Below, piece after piece: positions 1 through 9,564 of a DNA stretch of 64,000 nt. Every line of letters starts with the position of its first letter. The stretch's first letter is position 1. The notes under the pieces are model-generated. The model had not been told where the DNA came from. It saw nothing but the letters and a program-made list of their open reading frames with translations, and did not search any database. The translations under genes were made by a program, and so were the position numbers. This DNA is from Mesorhizobium loti (GTDB lineage Bacteria > Pseudomonadota > Alphaproteobacteria > Rhizobiales > Rhizobiaceae). Location: the NCBI GenBank assembly GCA_002356515.1, contig AP017605.1, positions 3,667,001-3,731,000 of the forward strand, written 5' to 3'.

Positions 1-422
1 TCATAGGCGGGACCAATGCCCCGGCGGGTCGTGCCGATCTTCGTCCCGGAATTTGAGGCGGCGTCCTCACGGAATCCGTCCAGCTCCCGGTGCAACGACA
101 GGATAAGCGCTGTGTTTTCGGCTATTTTCAGGCGATCCGGCGTCACGTCGACACCCTGCGCCTTGAGCTTCGCCACTTCCGCCACGAAAGCATGCGGATC
201 GAAGACGACGCCATTGCCGATGATGGACAGCTTGCCCTGCCGCACGACGCCGGACGGCAACAGCGACAGCTTGTAGACCTTGCCGTCGACGACCAGCGTG
301 TGGCCGGCATTATGGCCACCCTGGAAACGCACCACGACATCGGCACGCTCCGACAGCCAGTCGACGATCTTGCCCTTGCCTTCGTCGCCCCATTGCGAGC
401 CGACGACCACCACATTGGCCAT
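1..422 (-). CDS. purA: Adenylosuccinate synthetase, N-terminal part (runs off window)
   Basis: Converts IMP, aspartate and GTP to adenylosuccinate in purine synthesis. About 140 residues are visible from the ATG at 420-422; the rest (usual length about 430) lies outside the window. The start reads [18 protein letters not shown], with the GDEGKGK phosphate loop at residues 12-18 (catalytic Asp13), followed by GGHNAGH with the conserved His41 and, near the window edge, [11 protein letters not shown]. These are diagnostic of PurA. It is divergent from the DMT exporter, with about 210 bases between the start codons. Confidence 0.95.
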   Translation of the reverse strand, partial: MANVVVVGSQWGDEGKGKIVDWLSERADVVVRFQGGHNAGHTLVVDGKVYKLSLLPSGVVRQGKLSIIGNGVVFDPHAFVAEVAKLKAQGVDVTPDRLKIAENTALILSLHRELDGFREDAASNSGTKIGTTRRGIGPAY

Positions 423-635
423 GTTTCTTTTCCCTTGAGACGCCGCCGAGCGGCTTGGATATGGTTCGAAACGACAGGCCTCTATAGCGTCAAGACCTCG
501 CGAGTGCGACCTTTCTTTGCCGCCGAAAATGCCCTGAGGCACAACAATTTTCGGCTTTGACATCATTTACTTGGACAGGCGGTGGCAATAGGCCGGCAAA
601 CACCGTAGCGCATCCGCCGCGGCCGGAATCCCGCG

Positions 636-1568
636 ATGCATCGACACGCCTACTTATTCCTGCTGCTCACCACCTTGCTGTGGGGCGGCAATTCGGTGGC
701 CGGCAAGCTCGCGGTCGATCATGTCTCGCCGATGATGCTGGTCTTCCTGCGCTGGATGCTGGCGGTGGCGATCCTGCTGCCGATCGGCTGGCGCACGATC
801 CAGGAGGACTGGCCGGTGGTGCGCAGGCACCGGCTCATCCTGGCGGCACTCGGCGCCAGTGGCTTCACGCTGTTCAACACCATCTTCTACACGGCGCTCA
901 ACTACACGACCGCCATCAACGTCTCGATCGAACAGGCGGCGATGCCGATCCTAATCATCGTTGCCAATTTCATCTTCTTCCGGCTGCGCGTGAACTGGGC
1001 GCAGATCGCAGGCGTCGTGCTGACCATTGCCGGCGTCATCCTGACCGCTTGCCACGGCGACCCGCGCCGGCTGCTGACGCTGGAGCTCAATTTCGGCGAC
1101 GCCATCATGCTGGTGGCGGTCGTCCTCTACAGCGGCTATTCGGTCGGGCTGCGGCTGAAGCCTGCGATGCGCTGGCAGAGCCTGATGCTGGCCATGTCGA
1201 TCGCCGCGCTCATCACCTCGCTGCCCTTCTTGCTGTGGGAGGTCGCTGCCGGCAAGGTCATCGTGCCCGACGCGCGCGGCTGGACGGTCATCGTCTACAC
1301 TGCGATCGGCGCCTCGGTCATCTCGCAGATAACTTACATCAGGGGCAACGAACTGATCGGCGCCAACCGCGCCGGCCTGTTCATCAATCTGGTGCCGATC
1401 TTCGGCACGCTGCTTTCGGTGCTGATCGTCGGCGAGACGTTCCAGCTCTATCAGGCACTGGCGCTTGTGCTCGTGCTGGGCGGCATCGGTCTCGCCGAAT
1501 ACAGCGGGCGCAAGATGGCGATGACCCCGCCGTCAAGGCGCACTGAGCAGCAAGAAGGCGCGACATAG
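636..1568 (+). CDS. DMT-superfamily (EamA) transporter
   Basis: 310-residue inner-membrane protein with about ten hydrophobic helices in two EamA-like halves. It starts MHRHAYLFLLLTTLLWGGNS, and the LLWGGN motif in helix 1 is typical of drug/metabolite exporters. The substrate cannot be read from sequence. It is convergent with serA, with only about 30 bases between the two stops, and divergent from purA. The ATG at 636 places the first membrane helix directly at the N-terminus, so the start is well supported. An overlapping 329-residue frame over the same DNA is a high-GC shadow. Confidence 0.88.
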   Translation: MHRHAYLFLLLTTLLWGGNSVAGKLAVDHVSPMMLVFLRWMLAVAILLPIGWRTIQEDWPVVRRHRLILAALGASGFTLFNTIFYTALNYTTAINVSIEQAAMPILIIVANFIFFRLRVNWAQIAGVVLTIAGVILTACHGDPRRLLTLELNFGDAIMLVAVVLYSGYSVGLRLKPAMRWQSLMLAMSIAALITSLPFLLWEVAAGKVIVPDARGWTVIVYTAIGASVISQITYIRGNELIGANRAGLFINLVPIFGTLLSVLIVGETFQLYQALALVLVLGGIGLAEYSGRKMAMTPPSRRTEQQEGAT

Positions 1569-1600
1569 GCCGCGCCTTCCGATCTTGGCAAAAAGCCGGA

Positions 1601-3202
1601 TCAGATCCCGCCCACGTCGAACTGCAGCCGTTTGGCCGAGTCGATCGACTTGTGCGCCCGCACCTGCTCCAGCACTTTTTCCGGGAACGGCGCGTCGAGA
1701 TAGAGCAGCGCGATGGCGTCGCCGCCCGGCCGGTTGCGGCCAAGCTGGAAGTTGGCGATGTTGACGCCGTTCTCGCCGCACACCGTGCCGAGCAGGCCGA
1801 TGATGCCGGGAGCATCGGCATTGGTGGTGTAGAGCATGTGCTGTCCGACCTCGGCGTCGAGGTTGATGCCCTTGATCTGGATGAAGCGCGGCTTGCCGTC
1901 CGAGAAGCAGGTGCCGGCGATCGACCGCGTCATGTGCTCGGTCTTGACCGTCAGCTTGATGTAGCCGTCGAACACGCCCGACTTGTCGCGCTTGACCTCG
2001 GCGACGATGATGCCCCGCTCTTTCACCATGATCGGCGCTGACACCATATTGACGTCGGCGACCTGCGGCCTGATCAGCCCGGCAAGGGTGGCACTGATCA
2101 GCGCGCGCGTGTTCATCGTCGCCGTCGAGCCGTCGAACAGGATCTCGACCTCCTTGATCGGATCCTCGGTGACCTGGCCGACAAAGGCGCCGAGCACTTC
2201 GGCGAGCTTGACGAAGGGCTTCAGCCGCGGCGCTTCTTCCGCCGTGATCGACGGCATGTTGATGGCGTTGGAGACCGCACCCTTGATCAGATAGTCGGCC
2301 ATCTGCTCGGCGACCTGCAGCGCGACATTCTCCTGCGCTTCCGCCGTCGAGGCGCCGAGATGCGGTGTCGCCACCACGTTTTCCATGCCGAACAGCGCGT
2401 TCTGTTCGGCCGGTTCGACCTCGAACACGTCGACGCCGGCACCCGCCACCTTGCCGCTCTTCAGCGCCGCGATCAGATCGGCCTCGACGACCAGCCCGCC
2501 GCGCGCGCAATTGATGATGCGCACGCCGTTCTTCATCTTGGCGATTGCCGCGGCATCGATGATGTTGCGCGTCTTGTCGGTCAGCGGCGTGTGCAGCGTG
2601 ATGAAGTCCGCGCGCGAGAACAGCTCGTCGAGCTCGACCTTGTCGACGCCGAGCTCCTCGGCACGCTTGTCCGACAGGAACGGGTCGAAGGCGACGACAT
2701 GCATCTTCAGGCCGACGCCGCGCGTCGCCACGATCGAACCGATATTGCCGCAGCCGATGACGCCCAGCGTCTTGCCGGTGATCTCGACCCCCATGAAGCG
2801 GTTCTTCTCCCACTTGCCGGCATGGGTCGAGGCGTTGGCCTCCGGGATCTGTCGCGCCAGCGCGAAGATCATCGCGACCGCATGTTCGGCCGTCGTGATC
2901 GAATTGCCGAAGGGCGTGTTCATCACGATGATACCCTTGCGACTCGCCGCCGGTATATCGACATTGTCGACGCCGATGCCGGCGCGGCCGATGACCTTGA
3001 GGTTCGGGGCGGCGTTGATCAGCTTCTCGGTGACCTTGGTCGCCGAGCGGATGGCGAGGCCGTCATACTGGCCGATCACTTCGAGCAGCTTTTCCTTGTC
3101 CTTGCCGAGGTCGGGCAGATAGTCGACCTCGACGCCGCGATCCTTGAAGATCTGCACGGCGGTGGGAGAAAGTTTGTCAGAGACGAGAACGCGGGGCGCC
3201 AT
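1601..3202 (-). CDS. serA: D-3-phosphoglycerate dehydrogenase
   Basis: First step of serine synthesis: oxidises 3-phosphoglycerate to 3-phosphohydroxypyruvate with NAD. 533 residues, the long form with substrate-binding and NAD domains (1-310), an intervening regulatory domain (about 315-450) and a C-terminal ACT domain (about 455-530). The NAD motif GCGNIG is at 150-155; the catalytic set is Arg234 (NCARGG), Glu263 and His281 (TPHLGAS). The ACT domain suggests serine feedback, by family analogy. It lies 64 bases downstream of serC, so serC-serA form one transcript that makes phosphoserine from phosphoglycerate. Confidence 0.96.
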   Translation of the reverse strand: MAPRVLVSDKLSPTAVQIFKDRGVEVDYLPDLGKDKEKLLEVIGQYDGLAIRSATKVTEKLINAAPNLKVIGRAGIGVDNVDIPAASRKGIIVMNTPFGNSITTAEHAVAMIFALARQIPEANASTHAGKWEKNRFMGVEITGKTLGVIGCGNIGSIVATRGVGLKMHVVAFDPFLSDKRAEELGVDKVELDELFSRADFITLHTPLTDKTRNIIDAAAIAKMKNGVRIINCARGGLVVEADLIAALKSGKVAGAGVDVFEVEPAEQNALFGMENVVATPHLGASTAEAQENVALQVAEQMADYLIKGAVSNAINMPSITAEEAPRLKPFVKLAEVLGAFVGQVTEDPIKEVEILFDGSTATMNTRALISATLAGLIRPQVADVNMVSAPIMVKERGIIVAEVKRDKSGVFDGYIKLTVKTEHMTRSIAGTCFSDGKPRFIQIKGINLDAEVGQHMLYTTNADAPGIIGLLGTVCGENGVNIANFQLGRNRPGGDAIALLYLDAPFPEKVLEQVRAHKSIDSAKRLQFDVGGI

Positions 3203-3266
3203 GGCGGCCTCCTTGAAATGGGGATTGATCCGGGAATGGGCGGCCCGCAGGCCGCCACGGAAAGTC

Positions 3267-4442
3267 TCAGGCCGCCGCCTTCAGCGACGCCTTCTGCGCG
3301 GCGAAGGCCCAGTCGAGCCAGGGCAGCAGCGCTTCGAGATCTGATGTCTCGACCGTCGCGCCGCACCAGATGCGCAGGCCGGGGGGCGCGTCGCGATAGG
3401 AACCGATGTCATAGGCGACGCCTTCCTTGTCGAGCGCCGAGACCAGCCCCTTGGCGAAAGCCGCCTGCCCGTCGGCATCGAGCGCCGCCACATCGGGATC
3501 GGTGAAGGACAAGCAGACGGACGTGTTCGACCGCGTCGCCGGATCGACTGCGAGATGGCCGAGCCATGACGACTTGTCGACAAAACCGTCGAGCACGGCG
3601 GCATTGGCATCCGCTCTGGCAATCAACGCATCGAGGCCGCCGGCCGACTTCGCCCATTGGAGCGCGTCGAGATAGTCCTCGACGCACAGCATCGACGGCG
3701 TGTTGATGGTCTCGCCCTTGAAGATGCCTTCGATCAGCTTGCCGCCCGAGGTCAGGCGGAAGATTTTCGGCAGCGGCCATGCAGGTTTGTAGCTCTCCAG
3801 CCGCGCGACAGCGCGGGGCGACAGGATCAGCATGCCGTGTGCGCCCTCGCCGCCAAGCACCTTCTGCCAGGAGAAGGTGACGACATCGAGCTTTTCGAAA
3901 TCGAGCCTCTGCGCAAACGCCGCCGAAGTGGCATCGCAGATGGTCAGGCCGCCGCGCGCGGCAGGAATGAAATCGCCGTTCGGCACGCGCACGCCCGATG
4001 TGGTGCCGTTCCAGGTGAAGACCACGTCACGGTCGAAATCGATCTTGGCCAGATCCGGCAGGTCGCCATAGCCGGCCTCGAGCTTACGCACGTCTGGCAG
4101 CTTCAACTGCTTGACCACATCGGTGACCCAGCCGGAGCCGAAGCTTTCCCAGGCGACCATGTCGACGCCGCGCTCGCCGAGCAGCGACCACAGCGCCATC
4201 TCGACAGCACCTGTGTCCGACGCCGGCACGATGCCGATGCGGTAGTCGGCGGGAACCTGAAGGATTTCGCGCGTCAGCTCGATCGCCTGTTCGAGCTTGG
4301 TCTTGCCGATCTTGGCGCGATGGGAACGGCCGAGCGCGGCATTTTTGAGCGCCTCGACCGACCAGCCGGGACGTTTTGCGCAGGGACCTGAGGAGAAATT
4401 GGGGTTTGCCGGACGGAGTCCGGGCTTCGTATGCGTCGTCAT
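3267..4442 (-). CDS. serC: Phosphoserine aminotransferase
   Basis: PLP enzyme that transaminates 3-phosphohydroxypyruvate with glutamate to phosphoserine; it can also act in pyridoxal phosphate synthesis. 391 residues. The PLP lysine is Lys194 in [12 protein letters not shown], and the early NFSSGP motif is typical of SerC. It is the first gene of serC-serA. The ATG at 4440-4442 directly follows a two-hairpin leader and a good promoter (separate entries), which supports this start and suggests control at translation or early transcription. Confidence 0.96.
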   Translation of the reverse strand: MTTHTKPGLRPANPNFSSGPCAKRPGWSVEALKNAALGRSHRAKIGKTKLEQAIELTREILQVPADYRIGIVPASDTGAVEMALWSLLGERGVDMVAWESFGSGWVTDVVKQLKLPDVRKLEAGYGDLPDLAKIDFDRDVVFTWNGTTSGVRVPNGDFIPAARGGLTICDATSAAFAQRLDFEKLDVVTFSWQKVLGGEGAHGMLILSPRAVARLESYKPAWPLPKIFRLTSGGKLIEGIFKGETINTPSMLCVEDYLDALQWAKSAGGLDALIARADANAAVLDGFVDKSSWLGHLAVDPATRSNTSVCLSFTDPDVAALDADGQAAFAKGLVSALDKEGVAYDIGSYRDAPPGLRIWCGATVETSDLEALLPWLDWAFAAQKASLKAAA

Positions 4443-4443
4443 C

Positions 4444-4492
4444 GTGGTCTATCCTTCCAGATAGTGGCCCCTCGTTGGGGAGGGGTGGCCCA
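4444..4492 (-). promoter_or_regulatory. serC-type leader RNA, two hairpins before serC
   Basis: Read on the minus strand the leader has two stems: CCCCT/AGGGG (4468-4472 with 4481-4485) and CTATC/GATAG (4449-4453 with 4460-4464), separated by GCCAC/ACCAC single strands, and it ends just before the serC ATG. This matches what I recall of the published alphaproteobacterial serC RNA motif. The second stem contains the GGAAGGA that would act as ribosome-binding site, so sequestration is plausible. The assignment to the named family is from memory. Confidence 0.75.
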
Positions 4493-4500
4493 CGGACGGC

Positions 4501-4528
4501 GATATGCGTTCAGGCTTCGGGCGTCAAG
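4501..4528 (-). promoter_or_regulatory. Promoter of serC-serA
   Basis: On the minus strand CTTGAC (4523-4528) and CATATC (4501-4506) are 16 bases apart, close to the alphaproteobacterial housekeeping consensus. The predicted start near 4493 would begin the transcript with GGGCCACC, exactly at the first hairpin of the leader. Confidence 0.6.
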
Positions 4529-4597
4529 AGGAAAGTTTTTGTCGCTGCCGGGATACCGGCGAATCCGTGATCAGGATCGCGTGATTTCAAACGCAAA

Positions 4598-4620
4598 CGG
4601 CGGACCTCAGGGATCCGCCG
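4598..4620 (-). terminator. Possible terminator of the 4645-5427 barrel gene
   Basis: Inverted repeat cggcgga/tccgccg with a 9-base loop, 24 bases after the stop of the minus-strand barrel gene. The T-tract that follows on the minus strand is short and interrupted, so this is a weak terminator. Confidence 0.45.
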
Positions 4621-4644
4621 CCAAAATGCTGATCTATCCCGGGC

Positions 4645-5427
4645 CTACCAGAGATCGTAGCGCAGCCCGACCTTGACCTGGTGATTGCTGATTCCCTTCT
4701 TGACCGGAAAGGAGGTCAGGCTCTCGGCCGTCACATACTCCGCGCTCGGGGCGGAAAAATACTGATAGCCGAGATCGACGGAAACATTCTTCGTCACCTG
4801 GTAGGCAAGGCCCGCATTCAGCGTATAGGCGAGGGAATATTTTGTCGCATTGTCCTGCACGCTGAAACTGTTGGCGGGGACATTGTTGTCCGTGTAACTC
4901 GCCGAAAGCTTGTGCGTGCTACGGACAAAACCGATGCCGGCGCCAACATAAGGCGTGATTCCGACATATGTGCCGAGATCGACATAGCCATTGAGTATCC
5001 CTGAGAAGGCATAGTTCTTCAGGGATCCCGATCCCTGGGTCGGAAATGTCGGCAGTGCGACGACGGCTGAATCGTCATAGCTGAAGTTGGCGTTGTTACC
5101 CGGCAAATAGCCGAAGTTGAGATCGGCGCGGAGATAATCGTTGAAATGATATCCGAAGCCGACGCTCGCGAAGACCGCGTTCTCGCTCTCGCTAAAGCTT
5201 TCATCGTTGATCGTTGACGGGAAGGTGAAATCCCCATTTTTGAAGCTCTTCTGCACCAGATAGGAGACGTCGCCGCGCAGATACCAGCCGGAGCCGACCT
5301 CGACCGGCACATAGTCGGGCGCCTGATCGGCGTAGATCGGCGGATCGTAATCGGCGGCGAATGCCGGTGTCAGCGGCAAGAGGCCGAGTCCGGCAAGCGC
5401 CAGCACAATACGCGATGTGAGTGTCAT
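4645..5427 (-). CDS. Outer-membrane beta-barrel protein (Omp25/31-like)
   Basis: 260 residues from the ATG at 5427, preceded by GGGAG; an upstream in-frame start at 5460 would spoil the signal peptide. The signal peptide ends LLPLTPAFA before ADYDPP. The mature protein has alternating hydrophobic/aromatic strands such as GWYLRGDVSYLVQ, VGFGYHFNDYLRADLNFGY and the C-terminal HQVKVGLRYDLW, which ends in an aromatic residue as barrel proteins do. This is the opacity/porin-like 8-strand barrel class common in rhizobia and Brucella. It is a diverged relative of the next gene; the two are probably separate transcripts. Confidence 0.85.
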   Translation of the reverse strand: MTLTSRIVLALAGLGLLPLTPAFAADYDPPIYADQAPDYVPVEVGSGWYLRGDVSYLVQKSFKNGDFTFPSTINDESFSESENAVFASVGFGYHFNDYLRADLNFGYLPGNNANFSYDDSAVVALPTFPTQGSGSLKNYAFSGILNGYVDLGTYVGITPYVGAGIGFVRSTHKLSASYTDNNVPANSFSVQDNATKYSLAYTLNAGLAYQVTKNVSVDLGYQYFSAPSAEYVTAESLTSFPVKKGISNHQVKVGLRYDLW

Positions 5428-5615
5428 GGTCCCGACTCCCGGATTTGGCGACATCTGCAATCAACACGGCAGCCATCGTTTCAGGAAGCATTGTTAACCA
5501 TAGTGGTTAAGTCACGGTTAAGGCTAACAGAGCGTTAGCGAATTCATTTCAGCTAATGCATGTCGCTCCAAATTGACCTGCTCCCAGACACTTCATTGGC
5601 GACAGCACAAACGAA

Positions 5616-5640
5616 AACCGCCCGGTCAAGCCGGGCGGTT
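5616..5640 (-). terminator. Intrinsic terminator of the 5667-6506 barrel gene
   Basis: Ten-base-pair stem aaccgcccgg/ccgggcggtt with a five-base loop; on the minus strand it is followed by TTTTCG. It lies 27 bases past the stop of the second barrel gene. Confidence 0.85.
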
Positions 5641-5666
5641 CGCGTCTATTCGAGGCAGTAAAGTTC

Positions 5667-6506
5667 TTACTTGGTGTAGATCGGCTCAGGTTCGGGCTGG
5701 TAGGCCACCACCGGTGCCGCGCACCCATTGTTGCCGCCGAACTGATAGCGCAGGCCGCCGCGCACCTCGTGGGTGTTGATGCCACGGTCGAAGCCCGGGC
5801 CGGAGCTGGTCACATCCCATTCGAACATGCGGCCGCCCTGGATATGGGAGAAGCGATAGCCCGCATCGAGGATGATCTTGTCGGTCAGGCAGTAGGAAGC
5901 GCCGGCCATGAGCGCGTAAGCGAAGCGCCAGTTGGATGCTCCCGGATTGCGCTCGGTAGCGCCCGGGGTCGGGTCATAGACGGTATCCCATTTGACATGC
6001 GCGCCGCCGATGCCGGCGCCGACATAAGGCGTGATGCCGTGCCAGGTGCCGATATCGACATAGGCATTGGCGAGCAGCAGGAAGGCGCTCATCTTCGACG
6101 CTTCGACCGAAGTCGAAACGAGATCCGAGGTACCGCCGTTGAAGTTCGACTTGAACCAGTAGTCGGCGGTCACGTCAGTGCGGAAGTGATCGTTGATCTT
6201 GTAGCCGACGCCGCCGCCGAGCGAGAAGCCGCCCTTGAGCTTGCCGTAGTCGAAGCTCTTGCCGCCGGGCGTGACCGAACAGTTACAGGGATCGACTGTG
6301 TAGGTCATGTAGTCGATGCCGCTCACGTACGACTTGTGGTAATCGAGGTCGCCACGGATGTACCAGCCACCGACATCGACCGGCTGCTCATAGACCGGCG
6401 GCGGTGCCTCTTCGACCTGCGGCTCGGGCAGGTCGGCTGCAAACACTGGCCAGGCCAGGCCCGCGAACAGCAGCGCGAACAGGGCCTTTCTTGCTGTATT
6501 GAACAT
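5667..6506 (-). CDS. Outer-membrane beta-barrel protein (Omp25/31-like)
   Basis: 279 residues from the ATG at 6506, preceded by AGGGG at good spacing; a GTG three codons upstream (6515) is the other candidate. The signal peptide ends FAGLAWPVFA before ADLPEP. A proline-rich N-terminal segment (EEAPPPVYEQP) precedes strand-forming stretches (GWYIRGDLDY, GGGVGYKINDHFRTDVTADY, AYVDIGTWHGITPYVGAGIGG). The motif TPYVGAGIG is shared with the neighbouring barrel, so the two are distant paralogues. The protein ends with a short PEPEPIYTK tail rather than a terminal aromatic residue, which is unusual for a barrel. Confidence 0.85.
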   Translation of the reverse strand: MFNTARKALFALLFAGLAWPVFAADLPEPQVEEAPPPVYEQPVDVGGWYIRGDLDYHKSYVSGIDYMTYTVDPCNCSVTPGGKSFDYGKLKGGFSLGGGVGYKINDHFRTDVTADYWFKSNFNGGTSDLVSTSVEASKMSAFLLLANAYVDIGTWHGITPYVGAGIGGAHVKWDTVYDPTPGATERNPGASNWRFAYALMAGASYCLTDKIILDAGYRFSHIQGGRMFEWDVTSSGPGFDRGINTHEVRGGLRYQFGGNNGCAAPVVAYQPEPEPIYTK

Positions 6507-6684
6507 GCTTGTCACCCCTAGGAACCCTCGGAACGCGATCGCGTCCGAATGAGATTGGCTTTCAAGCGTGGATAATGAATTGGAAAAGTTAAAAGGCGTT
6601 TAACCCTGTCGATTAACCACGAATCTCTAAAATTCGAAGGATTCGGGGATGATTTCGACAGTCTGAGGTCAGTTCCCGGCCAAC

Positions 6685-6709
6685 AAAAAAGCCCGCCGGA
6701 AGGGCGGGC
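6685..6709 (-). terminator. Intrinsic terminator of glmM
   Basis: Stem gcccgcc/ggcgggc with a five-base loop; on the minus strand it runs into six T residues (A-run at 6685-6690). It lies about 45 bases after the glmM stop. Confidence 0.85.
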
Positions 6710-6753
6710 CTCGATGCAATCAGCGGCGTGGCGTGCCGCGGGCGCGCCGGAGA

Positions 6754-8106
6754 TCAGGCGGCGCTGCGGGTCTCCGAAATGACCTCGACGATGTCGTTGA
6801 CGACGGCCTCGACCAACTGCGGATCGTCGCCCTCGGCCATGACACGGATCAGCGGCTCGGTGCCGGACGGACGGATGACCAGCCGCCCGGCCTTGCCGAG
6901 ACGGTGGCGTGCATCCTCGATGGCGGCTTTGACCGGAGCTTCCTCGAGCGGCTTGCCGCCGGCGATACGGACATTCTTCAGGAGTTGCGGCACCGGTTCA
7001 AACTTCTTCGACAGTTCGCTGACCGGACGGCCCTGGCGCTTGATGCAGGCCAGCACCTGCAGCGCCGATACGAGGCCATCGCCGGTGGTCGAGAAATCCG
7101 ACAGCACAATGTGGCCCGACTGCTCGCCGCCGACATTGAGCCCGTGCGCGCGCATGTGCTCCACGACGTAGCGGTCACCGACCTTGGTACGGTGCAATTG
7201 CAGCTTCATGTCGCCGAGGAAGCGTTCGAGGCCGAGATTGGACATGACCGTCGAAACCACGCCGCCGCCGGCAAGCCGTCCACTCTGGTGCCAGGACTCG
7301 GCGATCAGCGCCATGATCTGGTCGCCATCGACGATCGTGCCATTCTCGTCGACGATGACGACACGGTCGGCATCGCCATCGAGCGCGATGCCGATATCGG
7401 CGCGCACTTCGTGCACTTTCTTCTGCAGGCCGGCCGGATGGGTCGAGCCGCATTCCTTGTTGATGTTGAAGCCGTTCGGTTCGACATTGATGGCCACGAC
7501 CTCGGCCCCAAGCTCCCACAGCGCCTCGGGCGCCACCTTGTAGGCGGCGCCATTGGCGCAATCGACAACGATCCTGAGGCCCGAGAGCGACATCGAGCGC
7601 GGCAAGGTGCGCTTGGCGAATTCGATATAGCGGTCATGCACACCGTCGACGCGCTTGGCGCGGCCAAGCCCGTCGGAATCGGCGAGTGCCAGATCTATAT
7701 CCTTGTCGAGCATGCTCTCGATGCGCTCTTCGATCTCGTCGGAGAGCTTGTAGCCGTCCGGCCCGAACAGCTTGATGCCGTTGTCGTAATAGGGGTTGTG
7801 CGAAGCCGAGATCATGACACCGATATCGGCGCGCAGTGAACGCACCAGCATGGCAACGGCCGGGGTCGGGATCGGGCCGAGCAGGAACACGTCCATGCCT
7901 GCGGCGCAAAGGCCGGCCACCATCGCATTCTCGATCATGTAGCCGGAAAGCCTGGTGTCCTTGCCGAGAACGACACGATGGCGGTGGCTGCCGCGCTGGA
8001 ACGAAAGGCCGGCGGCCATGCCGACGCGCATGGCGATTTCAGCGGTCATCGGAAACTTGTTGGCGCGCCCGCGAATGCCGTCGGTGCCGAAGTAATTTCC
8101 TGCCAT
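6754..8106 (-). CDS. glmM: Phosphoglucosamine mutase
   Basis: Interconverts glucosamine-6-P and glucosamine-1-P, the step before UDP-GlcNAc, feeding peptidoglycan and lipid A. 450 residues from the ATG at 8106; the longer frame to 8154 adds residues the family lacks. It starts [13 protein letters not shown], has the active-site serine loop SASHNP (phosphoserine Ser102), the metal loop DGDADR and the C-terminal sugar-phosphate motif [12 protein letters not shown]. It ends the conserved tol-tilS-ftsH-glmM neighbourhood, here separated from ftsH by the two repeat-protein genes on the other strand. Confidence 0.97.
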   Translation of the reverse strand: MAGNYFGTDGIRGRANKFPMTAEIAMRVGMAAGLSFQRGSHRHRVVLGKDTRLSGYMIENAMVAGLCAAGMDVFLLGPIPTPAVAMLVRSLRADIGVMISASHNPYYDNGIKLFGPDGYKLSDEIEERIESMLDKDIDLALADSDGLGRAKRVDGVHDRYIEFAKRTLPRSMSLSGLRIVVDCANGAAYKVAPEALWELGAEVVAINVEPNGFNINKECGSTHPAGLQKKVHEVRADIGIALDGDADRVVIVDENGTIVDGDQIMALIAESWHQSGRLAGGGVVSTVMSNLGLERFLGDMKLQLHRTKVGDRYVVEHMRAHGLNVGGEQSGHIVLSDFSTTGDGLVSALQVLACIKRQGRPVSELSKKFEPVPQLLKNVRIAGGKPLEEAPVKAAIEDARHRLGKAGRLVIRPSGTEPLIRVMAEGDDPQLVEAVVNDIVEVISETRSAA

Positions 8107-8475
8107 GCTAGTTAGAGTCCCTGACGGTTCTTTTGCCGGCATCTCATGCCACAATTGGCCGATGCGCCATGATCACATTGTGTGATTATATGTTACCAAT
8201 CCTTAGAAAATCATTGTTGTGCGCTGCACACAACAAGGCCGCAACCCAACATGCTGGCACTGTGGCACGGCAATATACCAGTTCTGCGAGCTATTCGGCG
8301 CAGCTGCACGCGGAAAATCTTGTTTTCAACCCGGTAAGGGACAATGATTTCATCACCTTATCGGGAGAACCGAGCTTCCGGCGATATATACCTCACTTAG
8401 CATCTGGCGCAACCGATCGTTGAGCGTTATTGATTCGCCGGGACGTATAATGGGCTGCTGCAACGGAGAAACGCT
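8107..8475. other. Divergent intergenic region with two perfect dyads
   Basis: About 370 bases between glmM and the repeat-protein gene, clearly more AT-rich than the flanking genes. It holds ATCACA-ttg-TGTGAT (8172-8186) and TTGTTGTG-N7-CACAACAA (8214-8236), both perfect inverted repeats that could be operators or hairpins. I see no open frame or RNA gene I can support. Confidence 0.5.
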
Positions 8476-9312
8476 ATGCTCATCCACCGACTTGCCACTT
8501 TGACCGGCCTTGCCGTAGCGACGTTGTTCCTGGCTGCGCCAGCCAACGCGTTGACCATGGCCGAATGCAGCACGAAGTATAACGCCGCCAAGGATGCGGG
8601 GACACTTGCCGGACAGACCTGGAACCAGTTCCGCAAGGCACAGTGCGGCACCGACGCCGCGGCCACCACCGACACCAAGCCGGCAACGACCAAGGCTGCC
8701 GAAACCAAGCCGGCCAAGGCCGCCAAGCCTGCGGCCGCGGCGGCCGACAGCACGGCCAAAGGCCTGACGGCTAAGGAATGCAGCGCCAAGTACCAGGCGG
8801 CTAAGGCCGCCGGCACGTTGAACGGCATGAAGTGGAACGACTTCCGCAAGGCTGAATGCGCCGCCGGCGCATCCGCCGCCGCCGACACCACCAAGCCGGC
8901 AACCACCAAGGCCGCCGCGGCTGCCGCCGACGGCAAGGGCCTGACGATGGCCGAGTGCAGCGCCAAGTACCAGGCTGCCAAGACGGCCAACACGCTGAAG
9001 GGCCAGAAGTGGAACGACTTCCGCAAGGCCGAATGCGGCGCCGCTGCCGCCGATGACGACACCGTGCCTGCTCCAAGTGAAGCAAATTACACCAAGGAGC
9101 CGGCAAAGCCGACGACGGTTGCGCCCAAGGGCGTCACCTTCCCATCCGCGATCTCGCCGAAATATGCCAGCGAGACCCCCGGAAAGGGCCGCATGCATAC
9201 CTGTCTCGACCAGTATTATGTCCTCAAGGACGCCAACGCGCTTGGCGGCCTGAAGTGGATCCAGAAAGGCGGCGGCTTCTACAGCCTGTGCAATGCCAAA
9301 CTGAAGGGCTGA
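8476..9312 (+). CDS. Exported protein with three Cys-framed repeats
   Basis: 278 residues with a signal peptide ending APANA at about residue 25. The mature protein has three near-identical 32-residue units, each starting LTxxEC and ending RKAxC, at residues 26-57, 97-128 and 156-187. Each holds two cysteines exactly 26 residues apart and the core GTLxGxxWNxFRKA. Ala/Lys/Thr/Pro-rich linkers join them. The C-terminal part (238-278; Cys243, Cys272) is a diverged fourth copy ending GGGFYSLCNAKLKG. I do not recognise a named family. The paired cysteines suggest disulfide-closed periplasmic modules, which is inference. It has a shorter paralogue downstream and its own terminator. Confidence 0.85.
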   Translation: MLIHRLATLTGLAVATLFLAAPANALTMAECSTKYNAAKDAGTLAGQTWNQFRKAQCGTDAAATTDTKPATTKAAETKPAKAAKPAAAAADSTAKGLTAKECSAKYQAAKAAGTLNGMKWNDFRKAECAAGASAAADTTKPATTKAAAAAADGKGLTMAECSAKYQAAKTANTLKGQKWNDFRKAECGAAAADDDTVPAPSEANYTKEPAKPTTVAPKGVTFPSAISPKYASETPGKGRMHTCLDQYYVLKDANALGGLKWIQKGGGFYSLCNAKLKG

Positions 9313-9334
9313 TCGCCTAGTTATTCGAAGAAAG

Positions 9335-9370
9335 AAGGCCCACGCATCGTGAGATGCGCGGGCCTTTTCG
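9335..9370 (+). terminator. Intrinsic terminator
   Basis: A 14-bp stem (9335-9348 with 9353-9366, one mismatch) followed by TTTTC, 22 bases after the stop of the repeat-protein gene. Confidence 0.85.
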
Positions 9371-9564
9371 TTGCGCGTTTGTTGCGCGCGAAGACGCTTG
9401 CGGCTCTACCCGCATCTGCATCTGTCGGGAACGACCGGCATCATCAACCCGCCCACACTTCCGACCGGCAGGTTTTATAAGTAGCTCGCAAAGATTCCGG
9501 TTGAACATATACGGAACAAACAGTATACAAAAGGACATCGAACGTTATCAACCAGGAGGGTCTT

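Noticed and set aside
557..1546. 329-residue frame over the EamA gene, plus strand
   Set aside because: Arg/Ala/Gly/His-rich low-complexity translation; the overlapping frame has ten membrane helices and EamA motifs.
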